64,000 nt of DNA, from the NCBI GenBank assembly GCA_018398995.1, contig CP073759.1, positions 930,001-994,000 on the forward strand, read 5' to 3'. How positions within the stretch are numbered: the first letter of the stretch is position 1; the number at the start of each line of letters is the position of its first letter. This DNA comes from Methylophilaceae bacterium. GTDB taxonomy: Bacteria; Pseudomonadota; Gammaproteobacteria; Burkholderiales; Methylophilaceae. This document shows, piece after piece, positions 49,143 through 61,040 of this stretch. Below the pieces are notes generated by a model. That model did no database searches. It was not told where the DNA came from and saw nothing but the letters and a program-made list of their open reading frames with translations. A program made the position numbers and the translations under genes.

Positions 49143-49520
49143 ATGTCTAAACATCGTATTTCAAAACAGCCTATTGTAGACAAGAATAAAGGCAAAAAAA
49201 ATAATAGCATAGTGGTGCTGGTACATGTGCCAGATTTAGATTGTGCTAAACATATTGCAAATGCACTGATTACCGCTAAACTAGCGGCCTGTGTCAATAT
49301 TGGTGCAGCCTGTCAATCCGTTTATGAATGGCAAGGTACAATAGAAACACAAACTGAGTTTCCACTCGAGATTAAAACACATCAACGTTGCTATCAAGCA
49401 GTGGAAGCCCTTATTTTAGAGATGCACCCATACGAACTTCCTGGCATCATCGCACTCAATGTACATGGTGGTTATCATGCTTATTTACAATGGGTGAGTG
49501 CGCAACTTTCAATAGGATAA
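49143..49520 (+). CDS. cutA: CutA1 divalent-cation tolerance protein
   Basis: 125 aa, a small trimeric protein linked to copper tolerance. CutA1 features are VVLVHVPDLDCAKHIANALI reduced to the AKHIANALI core, KLAACVNI near 49, the YEWQGTIE strand near 60 and the C-terminal HPYELPGIIALNV. It has an N-terminal basic extension of about 22 residues, so a later start is possible. It is upstream of dsbD, which in many proteobacteria is a conserved pairing. Confidence 0.92.
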   Translation: MSKHRISKQPIVDKNKGKKNNSIVVLVHVPDLDCAKHIANALITAKLAACVNIGAACQSVYEWQGTIETQTEFPLEIKTHQRCYQAVEALILEMHPYELPGIIALNVHGGYHAYLQWVSAQLSIG

Positions 49521-49522
49521 CG

Positions 49523-51406
49523 ATGTTAAGACGCTTTTCTGCTTTAGTAGTTTCTTTTAGTATGCTTTTGTTGGCAGTGATCCAGCTCGGCTTTGTTAGC
49601 AATAGCCATGCTGAAAGTGGCAGCGGCTTTAGTTTGTTTACTGATGATGCAGATGAAAAATTCTTGCATCCCGATGAAGCTTTTCAGCTGAATGTGACAG
49701 CCAACGATAGTCATACGCTAACAGCAAAATTTACCGTTACGCCGGGTTATTATCTTTATAAAGACCGCATTCAATTTGAAATTAAAGAGGCAACTTCAGG
49801 CACCATTAGCACGGTCAATTTGCCAGCAGGCGATATTAAAGACGACCCTAATTTTGGACGGCAGGAAGTGTATCACCATGATTTTGTTGCCACAATTAAC
49901 ATTAATAAGGCCGCGCAAAATGTCGTGATGCAAGCGCGTTTTCAGGGTTGTAGTGAGAAAGGACTTTGCTACGCGCCGCAGCTAAAAACGTTCAATATTG
50001 ATTTATCTGAAGCGGTCATCAGCAGCCAGACTGCCAGCGTGCCAGTGAGCGAAGAAGATGAAGCCACCAGCTTATTAAAAAGCGGCAAACTATGGTTAAT
50101 CGCCGCAGGGTTTTTCGGCTTTGGTTTACTGCTGTCATTTACCCCCTGCGTACTACCGATGATTCCTATTTTATCGGGCATTATTGTTGGTGATAAAAAA
50201 TCGCATAAAAAAGAAACTAGTCGGCTACATAGCTTTAATCTTTCACTGGCTTACGTATTAGGTATTGCGCTCAGTTATACCATCGCCGGCATTGCCGCCG
50301 GCTTGTCAGGTCAACTACTCAGTAACGCATTACAAAGTGCATGGATGCTCACAGCGACTGCATTCATTTTTGTTATTTTGTCTTTTTCTATGTTTGGTTT
50401 TTATGAGTTACGTTTGCCAAGCGCAATCGAAGAGCGCATGGTGAAGACGTCAAATAAACTCAAAGGCGGCCAATTTCTAGGCGTATTTGTAATGGGTATT
50501 ATTTCTGCCTTAATTGTTAGCCCATGCGTTGCCGCGCCATTAGCGGGTGCGTTAATTTACATTAGTCAAACACGCGATATTGTATTAGGCGGTGTGGCGT
50601 TATTTTCACTATCCATTGGTATGGGTGTGCCATTATTACTCATTGGTGCATCAGCTGGCCATGTGTTACCCAAAGCGGGCGTATGGATGACAGCGGTACG
50701 TAATTTGTTTGGTGTCATCATGCTAGCTGTTGCTATTTTTATCGTTTCACCCATTATTCCAACCAGTGTAGCCATGCTGTTATGGTCAGCTTTACTGATT
50801 ATTCCTGCTATCTATTTACACGCATTGGATAGCTTACCGTTAGACAGCAATACTGGCAGATCACATCCCTGGATGCGTTTTTGGAAAGGGATTGGCATCA
50901 TGCTGTTAATTCTTGGCATCGCGATGTTAATTGGCGCAGTGTCAGGCGCAAAATCACCTTTACAACCGCTTGCTGGTCTGAGCTTATCAAGCAATAAACC
51001 AGCCGAGTCACATTTACCCTTTATTCGTGTGAAGAATACCGCAGAGCTGGATGCACGCATCGATAACGCGCAGGGCAACATTGTCATGCTCGATTTTTAT
51101 GCTGATTGGTGTACCGCTTGTAAAGAAATGGATTTATTAACGTTTAGCGATCCTGCGGTGCAAACAGCACTTAAAGATGCTGTATTATTACAAGCCGATG
51201 TGACAGCCAACACGCCAGAAGACTTGGCTTTATTACAACGGTTTAATTTGTTTGGCCCGCCGGGCATTATTTTCTTCAACCGTTCTGGGCAAGAAATTAA
51301 AACCATTCGTGTGATTGGCTATGAAGATGCCTCTCGATTTTTAGCCACTGTGCAACGCGTAAATGCGCTAAAAGCGGATGAATGTAACCCACTGATTACT
51401 TGTTAA
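49523..51406 (+). CDS. dsbD: Thiol:disulfide interchange protein DsbD
   Basis: Moves electrons from cytoplasmic thioredoxin to periplasmic thiol pathways. It is 627 aa from the ATG at 49523, 2 nt after cutA; the open frame further upstream is an overlap with cutA. A signal peptide (1-30) precedes the alpha domain with CSEKGLCYAP (two Cys). The membrane beta domain has FTPCVLPMIPILSG and SPCVAAPLAGAL, and the C-terminal thioredoxin-like gamma domain has DWCTACKEM. All six redox cysteines are present. It is probably cotranscribed with the following TlpA-like gene. Confidence 0.95.
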   Translation: MLRRFSALVVSFSMLLLAVIQLGFVSNSHAESGSGFSLFTDDADEKFLHPDEAFQLNVTANDSHTLTAKFTVTPGYYLYKDRIQFEIKEATSGTISTVNLPAGDIKDDPNFGRQEVYHHDFVATININKAAQNVVMQARFQGCSEKGLCYAPQLKTFNIDLSEAVISSQTASVPVSEEDEATSLLKSGKLWLIAAGFFGFGLLLSFTPCVLPMIPILSGIIVGDKKSHKKETSRLHSFNLSLAYVLGIALSYTIAGIAAGLSGQLLSNALQSAWMLTATAFIFVILSFSMFGFYELRLPSAIEERMVKTSNKLKGGQFLGVFVMGIISALIVSPCVAAPLAGALIYISQTRDIVLGGVALFSLSIGMGVPLLLIGASAGHVLPKAGVWMTAVRNLFGVIMLAVAIFIVSPIIPTSVAMLLWSALLIIPAIYLHALDSLPLDSNTGRSHPWMRFWKGIGIMLLILGIAMLIGAVSGAKSPLQPLAGLSLSSNKPAESHLPFIRVKNTAELDARIDNAQGNIVMLDFYADWCTACKEMDLLTFSDPAVQTALKDAVLLQADVTANTPEDLALLQRFNLFGPPGIIFFNRSGQEIKTIRVIGYEDASRFLATVQRVNALKADECNPLITC

Positions 51407-51435
51407 CCTGAATACATTTTAAGCCATCAATCATT

Positions 51436-51966
51436 ATGCTAAACAAACTTATCTCACCTTTAAGCACTGCTGTTTTATTCGTAATCATCGCAGTAACTGG
51501 CTATTTTATCTCTGAAAAAATGGATATAAAGGAGGCCATGTCACCCACTGCCGAGCTGTTCGCTACCACGCTTCCTGACGAAAACGGCACGCCTCAGGCG
51601 CTAAACCAATGGCAAGGCAAAACCATTGTCCTTAACTTTTGGGCAACATGGTGTCCACCTTGCCGCGAAGAAATGCCAGAATTATCTGCACTCAATACCG
51701 AGTATCAAGATAAAAACGTGATTGTTATTGGTATTGCATTAGATGATGTGAAGTTGATTAAAACGTTTACTGAAGAACATCAGATAAGCTACCCATTGCT
51801 GGCAGCAGAAGATACGGGGGCTAATCTGGCATTTCAGCTAGGTAATAATAAAAGTGCACTACCTTATACAGTGATTATTAAACCCGATGGTACAATTGCT
51901 CAAACGTATTTTGGCCGCATTTCTAAAGCACTTTTGGAACAAGCATTGCTTCAATTACTGCCCTAA
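51436..51966 (+). CDS. TlpA/ResA-like periplasmic thioredoxin
   Basis: 176 aa. An N-terminal membrane anchor at about 8-25 is followed by a redoxin domain. The active site is C73-P-P-C76 in FWATWCPPCREEMPEL. It has the cis-Pro segment SALPYTVIIKPDG near 140. It lies 29 nt after dsbD, its likely electron donor. Possible clients are cytochrome c maturation factors or other periplasmic disulfides. Confidence 0.9.
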   Translation: MLNKLISPLSTAVLFVIIAVTGYFISEKMDIKEAMSPTAELFATTLPDENGTPQALNQWQGKTIVLNFWATWCPPCREEMPELSALNTEYQDKNVIVIGIALDDVKLIKTFTEEHQISYPLLAAEDTGANLAFQLGNNKSALPYTVIIKPDGTIAQTYFGRISKALLEQALLQLLP

Positions 51967-52123
51967 CACTTCACTTTTTTATTCAACTGCTTAGCTTAAT
52001 CTTCAAACGATAAACAGTACTTTAACTTCGCTCAAATGTTGTAAATAAGCTGGACAAAATGGCTTAACTTCGTCAAACTTGCGCATTATGATTAATATTC
52101 AACGAGTGGCCAGGTAATAGAAA

Positions 52124-52573
52124 ATGGCAGCAAAATCAATTTTGGTAGTGCACGGCCCCAATCTAAACCTACTTGGTGTGCGTGAGCCTGAACACTATGG
52201 TCACACAACATTGGACAATATCAATGATCATCTCAAAGCAACAGCGCAAGCCGCAAATATTGCTCTAGAAACGTATCAAAGTAATGCAGAAGCTGATATT
52301 GTCACAAAAATTCAACAATTAGCCACCAAAAAGGTGGATTTCATTATTATCAACCCTGCTGCGTTTACGCATACGTCTGTTTCTATTCGAGATGCAATAT
52401 CCGCTGTTAATATCCCATTTATTGAAGTCCATCTATCGAATGTGTTCACCCGCGAAAGTTTTAGACATCATTCTTATTTTAGCGATATAGCAGTAGGTGT
52501 CATTAGCGGCTTAGGCGCGGATGGCTATGATGCGGCACTACGTTTTGCGATTAATCGACTAAATAGCAAATGA
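52124..52573 (+). CDS. aroQ: 3-dehydroquinate dehydratase, type II
   Basis: The third step of the shikimate pathway. It is 149 aa, the standard size of the dodecameric type II enzyme. The motifs are [17 protein letters not shown] (catalytic Arg and Tyr), [16 protein letters not shown] with the catalytic His, and [17 protein letters not shown]. It is upstream of accB-accC, a conserved gamma/betaproteobacterial cluster. Confidence 0.97.
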   Translation: MAAKSILVVHGPNLNLLGVREPEHYGHTTLDNINDHLKATAQAANIALETYQSNAEADIVTKIQQLATKKVDFIIINPAAFTHTSVSIRDAISAVNIPFIEVHLSNVFTRESFRHHSYFSDIAVGVISGLGADGYDAALRFAINRLNSK

Positions 52574-52601
52574 TAAAAATAAGTTTATTTGAGGAGTTAC
52601 C

Positions 52602-53057
52602 ATGGATTTACGTAAATTAAAGAAACTAATCGATTTGGTTGAAGAGTCAGGCATTTCTGAACTCGAACTTACCGAGGGAGAAGAAAAAGTTCGTATTAGC
52701 CGTGCAACACAACAATTTGCACCGCAGCCCATACAATACGCTGCACAACCTACACAACAACAAGTTGCAGCACCTGTGGCTGCTACATCAACCACTACAG
52801 AATCAGCGCCAGAAGCGATACAAGGTCACGTAGTAGAGTCACCGATGGTTGGCACTTTCTATCGCGCCTCTTCCCCTGAGGCAAAGGCATTTGTAGAAGT
52901 GGGCGATACAGTTGAAGTTGGCGATACGCTTTGTATTATCGAAGCCATGAAATTGCTGAATGAAATCGAGAGCGATAAAGCTGGTGTGGTGAAGAAAGTA
53001 TTAATTGAAAATGGCCAGCCTGTTGAATATGGTGAGCCTTTGTTTGTGATTGGTTAA
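52602..53057 (+). CDS. accB: Biotin carboxyl carrier protein of acetyl-CoA carboxylase
   Basis: 151 aa. The N-terminal helical segment is at 1-35, then a Pro/Gln/Ala-rich linker (about 37-73), then the biotinyl domain with EAMKL; the biotinylated residue is K117. A GAGGAG ribosome-binding site precedes it. It lies 3 nt upstream of accC. Confidence 0.97.
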   Translation: MDLRKLKKLIDLVEESGISELELTEGEEKVRISRATQQFAPQPIQYAAQPTQQQVAAPVAATSTTTESAPEAIQGHVVESPMVGTFYRASSPEAKAFVEVGDTVEVGDTLCIIEAMKLLNEIESDKAGVVKKVLIENGQPVEYGEPLFVIG

Positions 53058-53060
53058 TGT

Positions 53061-54410
53061 ATGTTTGAAAAAATATTGATTGCAAATAGAGGTGAGATTG
53101 CACTGCGTGTGCAACGTGCCTGTCGAGAAATGGGAATTAAAACGGTCGCCGTGCATTCGGAAGCCGATAAAGAAGCAAAATATGTCAAACTAGCTGATGA
53201 GTCTGTCTGCATCGGACCTGCTGCTTCTAATTTAAGTTATTTAAATATTCCTGCTGTTATTAGCGCAGCAGAGGTGACTGACGCACAAGCCATTCATCCA
53301 GGCTACGGCTTTTTATCTGAAAATGCCGACTTTGCAGAGCGGGTAGAGCAAAGTGGATTTACCTTTATCGGACCCAAAGCCGAAACCATTCGACTGATGG
53401 GTGATAAAGTTTCTGCCAAAGATGCAATGAAAAGAGCGGGCATCCCTTGTGTACCCGGATCTGATGGCGAACTGTCTGATGATCCTGCTACGATTATAGC
53501 AACGGCAAAAAAAGTTGGTTATCCCGTTATTATTAAAGCAGCTGGTGGCGGTGGCGGTCGTGGTATGCGCGTTGTACACACTGAAGCAGCGCTTATTAAT
53601 GCGGTTAATATGACAAAAGCAGAAGCACAAAGTGCTTTTGGCAATCCTGTTGTCTACATGGAAAAATATCTAGAAAATCCACGTCATATCGAGATTCAAG
53701 TACTTGCAGATAAATTTGGCAATGCTGTTTTCTTGGGTGACCGAGATTGCTCTATGCAACGTCGTCATCAAAAAATCATTGAAGAGGCGCCTTCGCCATT
53801 ACTAGCCACGCGTTTGCGCGACAAAATTGGTGAGCGTTGCGCTGAAGCTTGTCGCAAAATTAAATATCATGGTGTCGGCACCTTTGAGTTTCTGTATGAA
53901 AACGGTGAGTTCTTTTTTATTGAGATGAATACCCGTTTACAGGTTGAGCATACCGTGACTGAAATGATCACTGGCATGGATTTAGTACAGCAACAAATTC
54001 TAGTCGCCTTTGGTGAAAAATTAACCATTCGTCAAAAAGATGTGCAACTAAATGGTCATTCGATTGAATGCCGGATTAACGCAGAAGATCCATATACTTT
54101 TGTGCCGTCACCTGGCAAAATTGATCGGTTCCATATGCCTGGCGGGCCTGGTGTGCGTATTGATACTCACGCTTATGGCGGTTACGTAGTTCCTCCCTAT
54201 TACGATTCAATGATTTGCAAATTGATTACTCACGGCGCAACACGCGAACAAGCCATTGCCCGTATGCGTATTGCTCTATCTGAGATGTCTGTGCAGGGTA
54301 TTAAAACCAATATTGCGTTACATTCAGACTTAATGGCAGATGCAGCTTTTCATTTAGGCGGCACCAGCATTCATTATCTTGAAGAGAAACTGGGTATTTC
54401 GAGCAAATAG
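53061..54410 (+). CDS. accC: Biotin carboxylase, acetyl-CoA carboxylase subunit
   Basis: 449 aa, the standard length. It carboxylates biotin on AccB using ATP and bicarbonate. ATP-grasp motifs are [15 protein letters not shown] near 158-172 and [18 protein letters not shown] reduced to [14 protein letters not shown] near 289, followed by [13 protein letters not shown]. It is the third gene of aroQ-accB-accC-prmA. Confidence 0.98.
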   Translation: MFEKILIANRGEIALRVQRACREMGIKTVAVHSEADKEAKYVKLADESVCIGPAASNLSYLNIPAVISAAEVTDAQAIHPGYGFLSENADFAERVEQSGFTFIGPKAETIRLMGDKVSAKDAMKRAGIPCVPGSDGELSDDPATIIATAKKVGYPVIIKAAGGGGGRGMRVVHTEAALINAVNMTKAEAQSAFGNPVVYMEKYLENPRHIEIQVLADKFGNAVFLGDRDCSMQRRHQKIIEEAPSPLLATRLRDKIGERCAEACRKIKYHGVGTFEFLYENGEFFFIEMNTRLQVEHTVTEMITGMDLVQQQILVAFGEKLTIRQKDVQLNGHSIECRINAEDPYTFVPSPGKIDRFHMPGGPGVRIDTHAYGGYVVPPYYDSMICKLITHGATREQAIARMRIALSEMSVQGIKTNIALHSDLMADAAFHLGGTSIHYLEEKLGISSK

Positions 54411-54412
54411 TA

Positions 54413-55300
54413 ATGGCTTGGCTATTACTTAAAATTCAAGCAAACGACCAAAATGCAGATACCATTAGTGATGCTCTAATGGACTTAGGCGCGCTGTCTG
54501 CCAGTATTGAAGATGCCCATGCAGAAACGGTTGCAGAGCAGGCTATCTTTGGCGAGCCTGGCGATCCGCCACCAGGTATCTGGCAACAAAATATTGTGAC
54601 AGCAATGCTGGATGAATCGACTGACGTCACAGCGCTATTGCATGCGCTGCAACAACAGACAAACATTCAGCAATTTAGTTATGTCACTGAAACCATAGAA
54701 GAGCAAGATTGGGTGCGCGCGACACAAGCCCAGTTTGATCCGATTCATATCACCGATAACTTGTGGATTGTGCCAACATGGCATACTAGCCCAAATACGC
54801 AGGCTATTAATATTATTCTCGATCCTGGGCTTGCATTTGGTACCGGCAGTCATCCTACCACCCACTTGTGTTTAGAATGGCTAACGCGGCAGCACGATTT
54901 AGGTGATGTATTAGATTATGGTTGCGGTTCGGGCATTTTGGCTATTGCTGCTAAAAAACTAGGTGCTCACAATACCGTGGGGGTAGACATAGACAATCAA
55001 GCGTTGATTGCTAGTCGGTTTAATGCAGATCAAAATGCAACGACAGATATTGCTTTTTATGACGCAAATGATTTTAGCAATCAAACATTCGATATTGTTG
55101 TGGCTAATATTTTATCTAGCGCACTGATGGTGCTAGCGCCTGCACTTGCAAAATATTGTAAAACGGGTGGCAAAATTGCATTATCTGGTATTTTAGCAGA
55201 GCAAACTGATGGGCTTATTGCTCGTTATTCTGAATGGTTTACAATGGATGCTCCAAGACAAAAAGATGCATGGATACTGCTTACTGGCATTAAAAAATGA
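54413..55300 (+). CDS. prmA: Ribosomal protein L11 methyltransferase
   Basis: 295 aa. The N-terminal L11-recognition domain is about 1-75. The SAM-binding motif VLDYGCGSGILAIAAKKLGA is reduced to the DYGCGSGILAIAA core near 165-177. LDPGLAFGTGSHPTT is near 140 and NILSS near 233. It starts 2 nt after accC, in a common proteobacterial arrangement, and overlaps the next gene by 4 nt. Confidence 0.97.
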   Translation: MAWLLLKIQANDQNADTISDALMDLGALSASIEDAHAETVAEQAIFGEPGDPPPGIWQQNIVTAMLDESTDVTALLHALQQQTNIQQFSYVTETIEEQDWVRATQAQFDPIHITDNLWIVPTWHTSPNTQAINIILDPGLAFGTGSHPTTHLCLEWLTRQHDLGDVLDYGCGSGILAIAAKKLGAHNTVGVDIDNQALIASRFNADQNATTDIAFYDANDFSNQTFDIVVANILSSALMVLAPALAKYCKTGGKIALSGILAEQTDGLIARYSEWFTMDAPRQKDAWILLTGIKK

Positions 55301-56238
55301 AATACGTTACTGCTTGTCCTAACTGCGGCACCCAATTTTTACTCGATGATACGCTCATTCAAGCCCATCGAGGCAAGGTGCAGTGTGGTCACTGCGACCA
55401 TGTGTTTAATGCTAAAAATAGATTGACGGAAGTGACCGATGAAAACGGCAGTACTGAGGATTATCCAGCAAGCGTGAGTGAAGCAGATGTTGAAAGTGCG
55501 CATGCATTGACAACTGAAGGGGAGATTGCCACTGAGCATAAGCAAGAGAATACTGATGAATTAACGCAATCTCATTCATTAATTGAACAGCCTGATACAA
55601 CAGCGTCAGATGTTATATCTTCATCCGACGTTGATTATTATATTAGCTCACCAAACGATGAGGCTGAGCTGGATAGCAAGCTGGCATCACAAGCTGAAAT
55701 ACAAGAACCAGCCGTTAATGTCGACACTATTTTTTTGAGTACAAGGCCTGCTAATAAGCCTAGTCAGTATTCTTCTCTAATCAAACTCATCTGCTTTTTA
55801 CTCATCATCCTCGCGGCTATACAAGCTACTTATTTTTTAAGACATGCTGTTGCCAGACAGTTTCCCGTCATCAAACCGTTGCTTGAACGCGCGTGCATCC
55901 CGCTGAAATGCACCATTGATTTATCAAAGCATTTAGACTTAATCAGTATTGGTGATTCTGACATGCAAGAAGATGACACCTATCAATCTGTGATTAAGTT
56001 TTCTAGCTCTATTACCAACAATGCGCATTATCCACAAGCTTATCCAAATATAGAGCTTACGCTAACTGACAGTGATGATCGTGCTGTTATTAAAAAATTA
56101 ATTACGCCAAAAAATTACTTAAGCTCTATTGATAACATTAAAAACGGACTTGCACCGCAGGAAACTGCAGCGCTAACGCTATTGTTGCATGTTGCTGACC
56201 CTAGCGTTGCCAGCTACCGCATTTTATTGTTTTACTAA
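55297..56238 (+). CDS. Zinc-ribbon membrane protein with DUF3426 domain
   Basis: 313 aa. The N-terminal MJ0042-type zinc ribbon has C7, C10, C30 and C33. A variable acidic linker follows at about 45-160, then one membrane helix (about 170-190, KLICFLLIILAAIQATYFL) and a periplasmic DUF3426 domain (about 195-313) with YPNIELTLTDSDD. It overlaps prmA by 4 nt, and its stop overlaps that of convergent oxyR. The prmA neighbour is typical for this family. Function is unknown. Confidence 0.88.
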   Translation: MKYVTACPNCGTQFLLDDTLIQAHRGKVQCGHCDHVFNAKNRLTEVTDENGSTEDYPASVSEADVESAHALTTEGEIATEHKQENTDELTQSHSLIEQPDTTASDVISSSDVDYYISSPNDEAELDSKLASQAEIQEPAVNVDTIFLSTRPANKPSQYSSLIKLICFLLIILAAIQATYFLRHAVARQFPVIKPLLERACIPLKCTIDLSKHLDLISIGDSDMQEDDTYQSVIKFSSSITNNAHYPQAYPNIELTLTDSDDRAVIKKLITPKNYLSSIDNIKNGLAPQETAALTLLLHVADPSVASYRILLFY

Positions 56239-57137
56239 CTATCAGATTGCAATAATGCATGATTCACTTGCACAATTGCCTCTACTAACTTTTCAATCGC
56301 CTCTATTCTCACATAGCTTTTACGCCAAACTATCGCAATTCTTCTTGTTGGAATGGGTTTAGTAAACGGAATTACCTTCAATAGGGGATTGTCATATCTT
56401 GCAACAGTGGCTGTTGCTGGCAATACTGTGATGCCTAAATTTGAAGCCACCATGTTGCGAATGGTTTCTAAGGAGTTACCTTGCAGCACCTCTCCTTTGC
56501 GTGACAATTCAGGGCACGCCTGTGTCACTTGATTACTAAAGCAATGACCACTATTGAGCAACAATACTTTTTCTTCAGATAATTCTTCAGGATTGATCTG
56601 TTTTCTATGCGCCCAACGGTGGTTAGCCGGCACAACCACAGAAAAATCTTCATCGTACAAATTACGTACCTCAATACCTGGCACATTAAACGGGAGCGCC
56701 ACCACAGCGGCATCAATCACACCTGTTTTCAATTGTATTTCTAGATTGGCTGTTAAATTCTCCTCTACTTCTAACGGCATATTTGGCACGGTTTGGCGCA
56801 AAATAGGAATAATCTCAGGCAATAAGTAAGGGCCCACTGAATGAATCATGCCAAGCTTAAATAAACCCTGCAGCGGATTATTACCAAGCTTAGCCATCTC
56901 TTTTAACCGAGTGGCTTCTTCTACAATCACTTGCGCTTGTTCGATAATTTTCCCACCAATTTCTGTGATGCTTACCTCGCTTCTACTGCGCTCAAAAATG
57001 GAGACACCAAGCTCTTCTTCTAATTTTTTAATCCCCAAGCTTAAAGCGGGCTGTGTCACAAAACATTTTTCCGCTGCTCGCCTAAAGTTTCGTTCCTGGG
57101 CAACGGCCAGTACAAATTTTAATTCAATAAATGTCAT
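56235..57137 (-). CDS. oxyR: Hydrogen-peroxide sensor and activator OxyR
   Basis: A LysR-type regulator of 300 aa from the ATG at 57137. The frame stays open 25 codons upstream, but this start puts the two redox cysteines exactly at C199 and C208 (GHCFSNQVTQACPE), as in E. coli OxyR. The N-terminal winged helix is FRRAAEKCFVTQPALSLGIKKLE reduced to the AAEKCFVTQPALSLGIKKLE part. An extra Cys at 25 lies in the helix-turn-helix. It is divergent from katG, its expected target, with palindromic sites in between. Confidence 0.95.
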   Translation of the reverse strand: MTFIELKFVLAVAQERNFRRAAEKCFVTQPALSLGIKKLEEELGVSIFERSRSEVSITEIGGKIIEQAQVIVEEATRLKEMAKLGNNPLQGLFKLGMIHSVGPYLLPEIIPILRQTVPNMPLEVEENLTANLEIQLKTGVIDAAVVALPFNVPGIEVRNLYDEDFSVVVPANHRWAHRKQINPEELSEEKVLLLNSGHCFSNQVTQACPELSRKGEVLQGNSLETIRNMVASNLGITVLPATATVARYDNPLLKVIPFTKPIPTRRIAIVWRKSYVRIEAIEKLVEAIVQVNHALLQSDS

Positions 57138-57154
57138 CACATTGTCTTCATCAA

Positions 57155-57195
57155 ATAGTGTTACTATCATACATTGATTAATTTTTCTTATCAAT
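57155..57195. promoter_or_regulatory. Probable OxyR/LysR-type binding sites between oxyR and katG
   Basis: Two dyads lie here. ATAG-N5-CTAT is at 57155..57167, and ATTGAT-N11-ATCAAT, a T-N11-A LysR box, is at 57173..57195. Their centres are 23 bp apart, about two helical turns, fitting a tetrameric OxyR. They lie 42-82 nt upstream of a TACAAT -10 (57237..57242) for the katG transcript, and 18 nt or more upstream of the oxyR ATG, so autoregulation is possible. Confidence 0.55.
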
Positions 57196-57236
57196 AGAAT
57201 CAGAATATACAATTATCCAAATCAAAAAAATCACCC

Positions 57237-57242
57237 TACAAT
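57237..57242 (+). promoter_or_regulatory. Probable -10 box of the katG transcript
   Basis: TACAAT, with only a weak TTATCC 18 nt upstream. This is the pattern of an activator-dependent promoter next to the OxyR sites. Confidence 0.4.
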
Positions 57243-57286
57243 CGTTTTTATGCATCGTAGTTAGCGATGTTTCTTTGGAGATAAAC

Positions 57287-57355
57287 ATGAATCAATATGA
57301 AATTATCAGTGCTATGATGACTGAACTACTCGCACAATATGGACATACTTGTTAA
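57287..57355 (+). CDS. 22-codon ORF in the katG leader
   Basis: Encodes MNQYEIISAMMTELLAQYGHTC and stops 32 nt before katG. It has a good TTGGAG ribosome-binding site 6 nt before the ATG. It lies downstream of the probable katG -10 and so within the leader mRNA. It ends in His-Thr-Cys. It may be a leader peptide, a small protein or chance. Confidence 0.4.
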   Translation: MNQYEIISAMMTELLAQYGHTC

Positions 57356-57374
57356 TACTCACTTGATTAACTGA

Positions 57375-59588
<2,214 letters not shown>

Positions 59589-59605
59589 GCTTTATCTTAA
59601 ATTAG

Positions 59606-59641
59606 CGGACACTTTACTATGTTTAAAGTGTCCGTTTTTTT
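59606..59641 (+). terminator. Rho-independent terminator of katG
   Basis: The 11-bp stem CGGACACTTTA/TAAAGTGTCCG (59606..59616 with 59624..59634) closes a 7-nt loop and is followed by seven T. It starts 18 nt past the katG stop. Confidence 0.92.
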
Positions 59642-59810
59642 ATTTTTATAATAAAAAATAACGGCCTGCAACTCAAACCAAGTCATGAAATACATGAACA
59701 TGCTTTAATTTATGGTTGAAGCAGCAGCGTTTTGACATAGATCAATATGCAATTTTTTATTCGTAATACATTATCCATATTGATTTAGTACAAAAGAAAA
59801 GGCGTTAAAT

Positions 59811-60866
59811 ATGGATAAGAAATTGATATTATTGTTAATAGGCTCTACTTTTTTAGTGGCGGCGTGTGAAGACAATAATCAAAATATAGAACATACTGCA
59901 AACGATAAAACTACAACAATGGCAGTTGAATTTGAAACCAATGAACCGATTAAGCCTATACAACCAGCAGTGATTAAAAATCAAAAATATGTCGATTTAG
60001 GCCGTAAGTTATATTTTGATCCTCGATTATCCAAATCAGGCTTTATCTCTTGTAACTCTTGTCATAACTTATCCGCAGGTGGCACCGATAATTTAAAAAC
60101 ATCGATTGGTCACAACTGGTCAAAAGGACCCATTAATTCGCCTACTGTACTGAATTCGAGCTTGAACCTAGCGCAATTTTGGGATGGTCGTGCCGCTGAT
60201 TTGCAAGAACAAGCCGCAGGACCAATTGCCAACCCTGGTGAAATGGCTTTCACCCATCAGCTTGCCGTTGACATGTTGCGTTCAATACCTGGTTACGTTG
60301 ACGAATTTAAAGATATTTTTGGCAACAGGGAAATTACGATCAATGAAGTGACACTCGCTATTGCCGCTTTTGAAGAAACATTGGTTACACCCAACTCGCG
60401 CTTTGATCAGTGGCTAAAAGGAGATAAAGAGGCTATCAGTCCCACCGAGCTTGCTGGCTATAACCTCTTTAAAAGTAGCGGTTGTGTTGCCTGCCATAAT
60501 GGGCCTGCTGTAGGTGGAAATTCTTTCCAAAAAATGGGTATAGTTGAGCCATATCATGCTTCCAGCCCTTCAGAAGGCCGCTCTGCAGTGACGGGTAATG
60601 ATGCGGATCGCTTTAATTTTAAAGTACCAACTTTGCGAAATGTGGAGTTAACCTATCCCTACTTTCATGATGGTGAAGCTGACACGCTGACGCAAGCCGT
60701 TGATATCATGGGCAGATTGCAACTTGGCAGAACATTTAGTGCTGAGGAAAATGCACAGATTGTTGCATTCTTAAAAACTTTAACAGGCGATCAACCAACA
60801 TTCCAATTGCCGCTACTCCCACCATCATCAGATGCTACACCAAGACCACAGCCATTTTCTGAATGA
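59811..60866 (+). CDS. Di-haem cytochrome c peroxidase
   Basis: 351 aa, a periplasmic peroxidase of the CcpA/MauG superfamily that reduces H2O2 using cytochrome c electrons. A lipoprotein signal with lipobox LVAAC (C19) suggests anchoring. The two haem c sites are C81-NS-C84-H85 and C225-VA-C228-H229. It has the conserved QFWDGRAADLQEQA segment near 122-135 and a C-terminal YPYFHDGEADTLTQAV reduced to FHDGEADTL. With katG it forms cytoplasmic and periplasmic peroxide defence. A MauG-like role cannot be excluded from sequence alone. Confidence 0.93.
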   Translation: MDKKLILLLIGSTFLVAACEDNNQNIEHTANDKTTTMAVEFETNEPIKPIQPAVIKNQKYVDLGRKLYFDPRLSKSGFISCNSCHNLSAGGTDNLKTSIGHNWSKGPINSPTVLNSSLNLAQFWDGRAADLQEQAAGPIANPGEMAFTHQLAVDMLRSIPGYVDEFKDIFGNREITINEVTLAIAAFEETLVTPNSRFDQWLKGDKEAISPTELAGYNLFKSSGCVACHNGPAVGGNSFQKMGIVEPYHASSPSEGRSAVTGNDADRFNFKVPTLRNVELTYPYFHDGEADTLTQAVDIMGRLQLGRTFSAEENAQIVAFLKTLTGDQPTFQLPLLPPSSDATPRPQPFSE

Positions 60867-60870
60867 ATAT

Positions 60871-60889
60871 AAGGAGGCCTAGCCTCCTT
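60871..60889 (+). terminator. Hairpin after the cytochrome c peroxidase gene
   Basis: Perfect stem AAGGAGGC/GCCTCCTT with a CTA loop, 5 nt after the stop. No T-run follows, so it may act as an mRNA 3' stabiliser or a weak terminator. Confidence 0.45.
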
Positions 60890-60950
60890 ATTAGCTTCGT
60901 TAAGTAATTGTTTAGCGTTAAAATTAATCATATTTAGATGTTGCATATTG

Positions 60951-61007
60951 ATGAAAAATTTTGTCGACACTTGGGTAAAAGTGATGAATGCCGATCGATT
61001 GATTTAA
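60951..61007 (+). pseudogene. katG C-terminal remnant
   Basis: The 18-codon reading MKNFVDTWVKVMNADRLI matches the end of the katG product in this window ([20 protein letters not shown]). At DNA level GTGATGAATGC-GATCGATT is shared; a single lost T then shifts the frame and produces TAA. It is all that remains of a second katG, 1.4 kb downstream of the intact gene. Confidence 0.7.
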
Positions 61008-61040
61008 CCTAATGTGATGTTGAGATCAACAGGCCATTTT

